Source: an uncultured Prevotella sp. (GTDB lineage Bacteria; Bacteroidota; Bacteroidia; Bacteroidales; Bacteroidaceae). Taken from it: a DNA stretch of 53,718 nucleotides. Positions 50,284 to 53,718 of this stretch are shown one piece after another (the first letter of the stretch is position 1; each line of letters opens with the position of its first letter). The DNA lies in the NCBI GenBank assembly GCA_947167845.1, contig CAMVJQ010000011.1, positions 1 through 53,718 of the forward strand, read 5' to 3'. The notes under the pieces were generated by a model. That model saw nothing but the letters and a program-made list of their open reading frames with translations, ran no database searches and was not told the DNA's origin. Made by a program: the position numbers and the translations under genes.

Positions 50284-51054
50284 TTACTTATCTGTCGTAT
50301 CCTTGAGGTCTCCTTTGGGATAGAAGGGGAACATGTTCTCCTTCATCCATTCGTTAGCCTTGGCAGGCGAGAGTTTCCAACCGCTATTACAGGTTGAGAC
50401 AAACTCCACGAGGCTCGAGCCCTTGCCAGCCATCGAAGCCTCGAAAGCCTTGCGCAGTGCCTTCTTCGCCTTGTTGATAGAGGCTACAGACTCTACGCTC
50501 TGACGCGTCACGTAACAAGTGCCTTCAAGTTGTGCTGCGATATCCGCCATCTTCAGGGGATAGCCATGCAACTGGGGATCACGACCGTATGGGCAGGTAG
50601 AGGTTTTCTGACCGATCAGCGTCGTAGGAGCCATCTGACCACCCGTCATACCATAGATGGCATTGTTGACGAAGATGATGACGATATTCTCACCACGGTT
50701 CAGGGCGTGAATGGTCTCGCAAGTACCAATACAAGCCAAGTCGCCATCACCTTGATAGGTGAACACCAGACGGTCAGGCCAGCAGCGCTTGATACCCGTA
50801 GCCAGTGCGGGAGCACGACCGTGGGCAGCCTCCTGCCAGTCGATATCTATATAATTGTACGCGAAGACTGCACAACCTACAGGCGATACACCTACAGTTT
50901 TGTCTTCCATTCCCATCTCCTCGATGACTTCGGCAATGAGCTTGTGCACTACACCGTGACTACAACCTGGGCAATAGTGCATGTTATTGTCATTCATCAG
51001 CGTCGGCTTCTTGCAGACGATATTCTCTGGTTGAACTATCTGATTTCTATCCAT
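50284..51054 (-). CDS. 2-oxoacid:ferredoxin oxidoreductase, beta (thiamine-PP) subunit
   Basis: The 256-residue subunit has an N-terminal Cys pair for the cluster (YCPGCSHG, about 27-34), VGVSPVGCAVF, ALATGIKRCWPDRLVFTYQGDGDLACIGT with the GDGD thiamine-diphosphate motif near 100, and VNNAIYGMTGGQMAPTTLIGQKT. The match is to the KorB/VorA group rather than pyruvate oxidoreductases, which are usually one fused chain in Bacteroidota. It is coupled to the alpha subunit by a 4-base gap. Confidence 0.92.
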   Translation of the reverse strand: MDRNQIVQPENIVCKKPTLMNDNNMHYCPGCSHGVVHKLIAEVIEEMGMEDKTVGVSPVGCAVFAYNYIDIDWQEAAHGRAPALATGIKRCWPDRLVFTYQGDGDLACIGTCETIHALNRGENIVIIFVNNAIYGMTGGQMAPTTLIGQKTSTCPYGRDPQLHGYPLKMADIAAQLEGTCYVTRQSVESVASINKAKKALRKAFEASMAGKGSSLVEFVSTCNSGWKLSPAKANEWMKENMFPFYPKGDLKDTTDK

Positions 51055-51058
51055 AGCC

Positions 51059-52141
51059 TTACATCATTTTCTTTAAAGCATCAACAATTTCCTCGGGCTC
51101 AGGAACAATACCACCAAGACGGCCGAACTGCTCCACAGGAATGGCACCATTCACAGCCAGACGGACATCCTGTACCATCTGTCCTGCATTGATCTCCACA
51201 ACGAGGATACCCTTCTTACTCTTGACAAGGGCTGCAATCTCCTTCGTGGGGAACGGGAAAAGCGTAATCGGACGGAACAGACCTACCTTAATGCCCTGTT
51301 CACGGGCAATCTCGATAGCCTTCTCCGACAGACGGGCAGCACTTCCGAAGGCCACAATAGCATATTCTGCATCGTCGCAGTGCTGCTGTTCGTAGCGCAC
51401 CTCATTCTCCTGAATCTTACGATATTTCTCCTGCAGGGCAAGATTGCGCTGTTCCATGATTTCGGGCTTCAGCTCGAGCGAGGTAATCACGACACGCTCA
51501 CGATTCTTTGGCTTACCTGTAGAAGCCCAAGGGCACTGTTTGATGACTTCCTCATCCGTACGACGGGGCTTGAACGGCGGCAGCACCACCTTCTCCATCA
51601 TCTGACCAATCACACCGTCAGAGAGAATCATGGCAGGATTGCGATACTTGAAGGCCAGTTCAAAGGCGAGATCCACAAAATCGGCCATCTCCTGTACAGA
51701 GTTCGGAGCCAGCACAATCACCTTGTAGTCACCGTTACCACCACCACGGGTAGCCTGGAAATAGTCACCTTGTGAAGGCTGAATCGTTCCCAGACCAGGT
51801 CCGCCGCGCTGCACATTGACAAACACTCCCGGCACCTCGGCACCAGCCATATAAGTGATACCCTCCTGCATCAAGGCGACACCAGGAGAAGAACTGGAGG
51901 TCATCGCACGCTTACCAGCTCCGGCAGCACCATAGACCATATAAATAGATGCCAGCTCACTCTCGGCCTGCACCACCTGCATACCAGTGGTCTCCCAAGG
52001 CTTCAGTTCAGCCAGCGTCTCAATCACCTCACTCTGCGGAGTAATAGGATAGCCGAAATAGCCGTCGCATCCGCAACGAATAGCAGCATGGGCGATTGCC
52101 TCATTGCCTTTCATCAACACAACTTCACGTTCTTCTGCCAT
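51059..52141 (-). CDS. 2-oxoacid:ferredoxin oxidoreductase, alpha subunit (VorB/KorA-like)
   Basis: The 360-residue subunit holds the pyrimidine-binding domain: LMKGNEAIAHAAIRCGCDGYFGYPITPQSE at the start, VVQAESELASIYMVYGAAGAGKRAMTSSSSPGVALM with the catalytic-area glutamate, and NVQRGGPGLGTIQPSQGD. The C-terminal domain has YAIVAFGSAARLSEKAIE and GLFRPITLFPFP. VorB of 3-methyl-2-oxobutanoate dehydrogenase and KorA of 2-oxoglutarate oxidoreductase are close relatives, so the product could make either branched-chain acyl-CoA or succinyl-CoA. Confidence 0.92.
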   Translation of the reverse strand: MAEEREVVLMKGNEAIAHAAIRCGCDGYFGYPITPQSEVIETLAELKPWETTGMQVVQAESELASIYMVYGAAGAGKRAMTSSSSPGVALMQEGITYMAGAEVPGVFVNVQRGGPGLGTIQPSQGDYFQATRGGGNGDYKVIVLAPNSVQEMADFVDLAFELAFKYRNPAMILSDGVIGQMMEKVVLPPFKPRRTDEEVIKQCPWASTGKPKNRERVVITSLELKPEIMEQRNLALQEKYRKIQENEVRYEQQHCDDAEYAIVAFGSAARLSEKAIEIAREQGIKVGLFRPITLFPFPTKEIAALVKSKKGILVVEINAGQMVQDVRLAVNGAIPVEQFGRLGGIVPEPEEIVDALKKMM

Positions 52142-52144
52142 AAC

Positions 52145-52375
52145 TTACTCCTCCACTTTTTTACGATACACGGTGATACAGCCGTCTGGGCAGACGATGC
52201 CACATGAGGCACAGCCCACGCAGGCTTCCTCATTGACAGCCTCCACATAGGGATAACCGTGCAGATTCACTTTGTTGGCCAGCGCGATGACCTTCTGAGG
52301 GCAGGCGATGATGCAAAGGCTGCATCCCTTACAACGCTCCGTATTCACCTCGATGGCGCCTTTCATTTTTGCCAT
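52145..52375 (-). CDS. Two-cluster 4Fe-4S ferredoxin-like (delta) subunit
   Basis: The 76-residue protein has two complete CxxCxxCxxxCP motifs: CKGCSLCIIACP (about 15-26) and CVGCASCGIVCP (about 52-63). It passes electrons from the alpha/beta core to free ferredoxin. It is the first gene of the oxidoreductase operon, 3 bases before the alpha subunit, directly behind a well-formed promoter. Confidence 0.93.
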   Translation of the reverse strand: MAKMKGAIEVNTERCKGCSLCIIACPQKVIALANKVNLHGYPYVEAVNEEACVGCASCGIVCPDGCITVYRKKVEE

Positions 52376-52415
52376 ATTGTATCTGTTTAATGCATTAAAT
52401 CTTTAATTTCGGGGT

Positions 52416-52447
52416 GCAAAGGTACAAATAAGTGAGCAAATTGCAAA
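52416..52447 (-). promoter_or_regulatory. Promoter of the oxidoreductase-OmpA operon
   Basis: On the minus strand TTTG (52444-52447), 19 nt, then TACCTTTGC (52416-52424) match the consensus exactly. The leader is about 35 nt to the ATG at 52375. Confidence 0.75.
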
Positions 52448-52518
52448 AGAAAAACCCGATTTTTCTGCAAAAACAATCATCTTCATGACCTAAACTGAAT
52501 AATTATTAAATAATTAAA

Positions 52519-52552
52519 GAAAAAAGCCCGCTCCTGATGGGAACGGGCCTTT
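52519..52552 (-). terminator. Terminator of the LruC/DUF4114-like gene
   Basis: On the minus strand GCCCGTTCC pairs with GGAGCGGGC (one mismatch) around a 5-nt loop, followed by TTTTTTC. It lies 22 nt after the stop codon. Confidence 0.8.
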
Positions 52553-52573
52553 GAGATTGTACGATATCTGGTA

Positions 52574-53718
52574 TTACTCAGCCGTTTTAACTTTGAACCA
52601 ATCGGCAGGGGCACTAGTACGCTCATTCATCCAGTTGGTTGTAGCATCAACGGCGATGATCATAGGAACCTCGCCCTTCTGCGGGAAGCTGATGGTCTTA
52701 TCACCAACACCATCGTTGTCTTTTCCTGCTACAGTCACTGATACATTATTTTTAGTAGGATCATATCCCTCTACCGTAAACTTATCGAGCTCTGCACCAT
52801 AGCTGATAGTGCTACCATTCCAACCTGTGTTAAGCATCTCCTCAAAGTTGAACTTTGAACGCTTAGTCCACGTGGTATTACCAATTTTCAGCGTGAAGTC
52901 TAACGTACCACCGGCAGCACGTACGACAGCCTGCTGGGGCAGTTCTTCGATTGTCTCCTCGCGACTGAATGTCCAACTGCCATTCTCGGTAATATCGTAG
53001 TAAATCTTCTTCTTGACCCGGTCTGTCGTTACGTCAATAACAACATCATTGAAGTCGAAATCATCAGTGACACCAAGATCTTCCATCATATAACGCTTCG
53101 TCTTACCTACAATGACCTCGTCAACGTGCTGGATTGGAGGAGCAGGATTACCGTACATCATGAACACAAGATCTTCATAGTCATAGTCACCGTTGACGTT
53201 ATCCTCACAACCGATAATTGACACCTCATTACCCTCAGGAACACTTGAAGGCACTTCGCAATCAACCAGCGCAAGCATCATCTGATTCAGAGAAGAGAGC
53301 TTTCTGGGGTTCAACGCATTTCTCTGATAGGCAGAGTAATTATCCCAAACCTTCAGATAGAAATACATATTGGCATTGACAGGCAGATTATCAAACGTAT
53401 AGGTAGGAGCCTTAATCTGATAGGCACTATTCATACCGGTACCACCTGTACCAGGCGATTTCCAGTCGGTAGAAGAAGCAGACGTGATATATTGGATATC
53501 ACCCTTCGACCAAACCAACTTGTCATCTGCGATACCATCTACATGCATCCAAAGCTGCCAATAAAAACTGGCAGTTCCCTGGAAGATAGGAACGATGGTA
53601 AAAGAGTTCTGGGGAACCTGAAGGAAGAAAGGCTTGCCCTTCTTGACATTATTGTCACCAGCCTTCATGTTCTTACTCATCCAGTCAATAGTAGCCTTCT
53701 CGATAATCATCTCGCCTT
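52574..53718 (-). CDS. LruC/DUF4114-like secreted protein, 5' end outside the window
   Basis: At least 380 residues are visible and the frame stays open to the window edge, so the ATG at 53710 is probably internal and the signal peptide is missing. Two acidic motifs stand out: NVNGDYDYEDLVFMMYGNP, like DUF4114, and GVTDDFDFNDVVIDV, like the LruC domain (D-x-D-[FY]-N-D-[VL]-V). Both are expected Ca-binding beta-sandwich loops in surface proteins of Bacteroidota. Between them lies VDEVIVGKTKRYMMEDL. The protein is probably surface-exposed or periplasmic; the function is unknown. A terminator follows. Confidence 0.7.
   Translation of the reverse strand, partial: GEMIIEKATIDWMSKNMKAGDNNVKKGKPFFLQVPQNSFTIVPIFQGTASFYWQLWMHVDGIADDKLVWSKGDIQYITSASSTDWKSPGTGGTGMNSAYQIKAPTYTFDNLPVNANMYFYLKVWDNYSAYQRNALNPRKLSSLNQMMLALVDCEVPSSVPEGNEVSIIGCEDNVNGDYDYEDLVFMMYGNPAPPIQHVDEVIVGKTKRYMMEDLGVTDDFDFNDVVIDVTTDRVKKKIYYDITENGSWTFSREETIEELPQQAVVRAAGGTLDFTLKIGNTTWTKRSKFNFEEMLNTGWNGSTISYGAELDKFTVEGYDPTKNNVSVTVAGKDNDGVGDKTISFPQKGEVPMIIAVDATTNWMNERTSAPADWFKVKTAE

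Noticed and set aside
1..53718. CRISPR array, prophage, restriction-modification, rRNA or intact insertion sequence
   Set aside because: No regularly spaced direct repeats, phage structural genes, methylase or nuclease motifs, rRNA sequence or complete transposase were seen on reading both strands.

Overview
The window reads as a chromosomal segment of a Bacteroidota bacterium, most likely Prevotellaceae (Prevotella in the broad sense). Three things support this. Genes lack Shine-Dalgarno sites and are preceded by Bacteroidota-type promoters (-7 box TAnnTTTG, usually followed by C, sometimes with a TTTG or TTGG box 19-20 nt upstream). Coding DNA is moderately GC-rich while intergenic DNA is AT-rich. 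The families are typical of the group: serine palmitoyltransferase, a propeller-sensor hybrid regulator, DUF4421, DUF1460, metal-type KdsA, and a mannan-to-mannosylglucose pathway. Genus is an inference; nothing here fixes a species.

Layout. 1-3.3 kb (minus) is an accessory-looking patch: an N-terminally truncated HipA kinase, a TSUP permease and a YgjP-like metallopeptidase, with a decayed flavodoxin-like tail downstream and a transposase remnant upstream. 3.4-5.4 kb holds an AsmA-like envelope protein. 5.4-13.3 kb (minus) is a compact six-gene beta-mannan operon: GH5 mannanase, CE7 esterase, GH26 mannanase lipoprotein, GH130 phosphorylase, GPH symporter and mannobiose 2-epimerase. The proposed flow is extracellular cleavage and deacetylation, uptake of mannobiose, epimerisation to mannosylglucose, and phosphorolysis to Man-1-P plus glucose. 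No SusC/SusD pair is in the window. 13.4-23.6 kb has a BadF-type kinase and then a plus-strand envelope run: MscS channel, kdsA, kdsD, a large regulator that looks like a hybrid two-component protein stripped of its phosphotransfer parts, and a phospholipase-D-type protein.

23.6-26.8 kb holds a TPR protein and a solute-binding lipoprotein, divergent from radA (26.9-28.3 kb). 28.4-31.6 kb is a tight four-gene cassette with its own promoter: HprK-like kinase, S24/S26 peptidase, PqqD-like protein and ABC exporter. It resembles a peptide maturation and export module but has no visible precursor gene, and is the best candidate here for an undescribed system. 31.7-34.3 kb has serine palmitoyltransferase divergent from a diacylglycerol/sphingosine-kinase-like gene, a 56-residue Cys-rich membrane protein missed by length cut-offs, and tRNA-Cys(GCA).

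34.4-37.8 kb (minus) is a Gfo/Idh/MocA - DUF4421 - DUF1460 - DUF1232 run. 38.0-40.7 kb has a membrane protein with hisB, convergent with an MltF-like lytic transglycosylase. 40.8-45.7 kb is an ilvD-ilvB-ilvN-acyl-ACP thioesterase operon without ilvC. 46.0-48.4 kb is a secreted GH2 beta-galactosidase. 48.5-52.4 kb is a four-subunit 2-oxoacid:ferredoxin oxidoreductase operon with an OmpA-family gene as its last member. The window ends inside a LruC/DUF4114-like surface protein.

Several short repeat families run through the spacers: GC-rich palindromes in the mannan operon and within radA, GGTAAAAAG polypurine tracts, and a tandem/inverted CAATGCACAAT element. Some repeats supply stop codons and C-terminal residues of the flanking genes. 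All calls come from reading the sequence and its translations; no database search was run.
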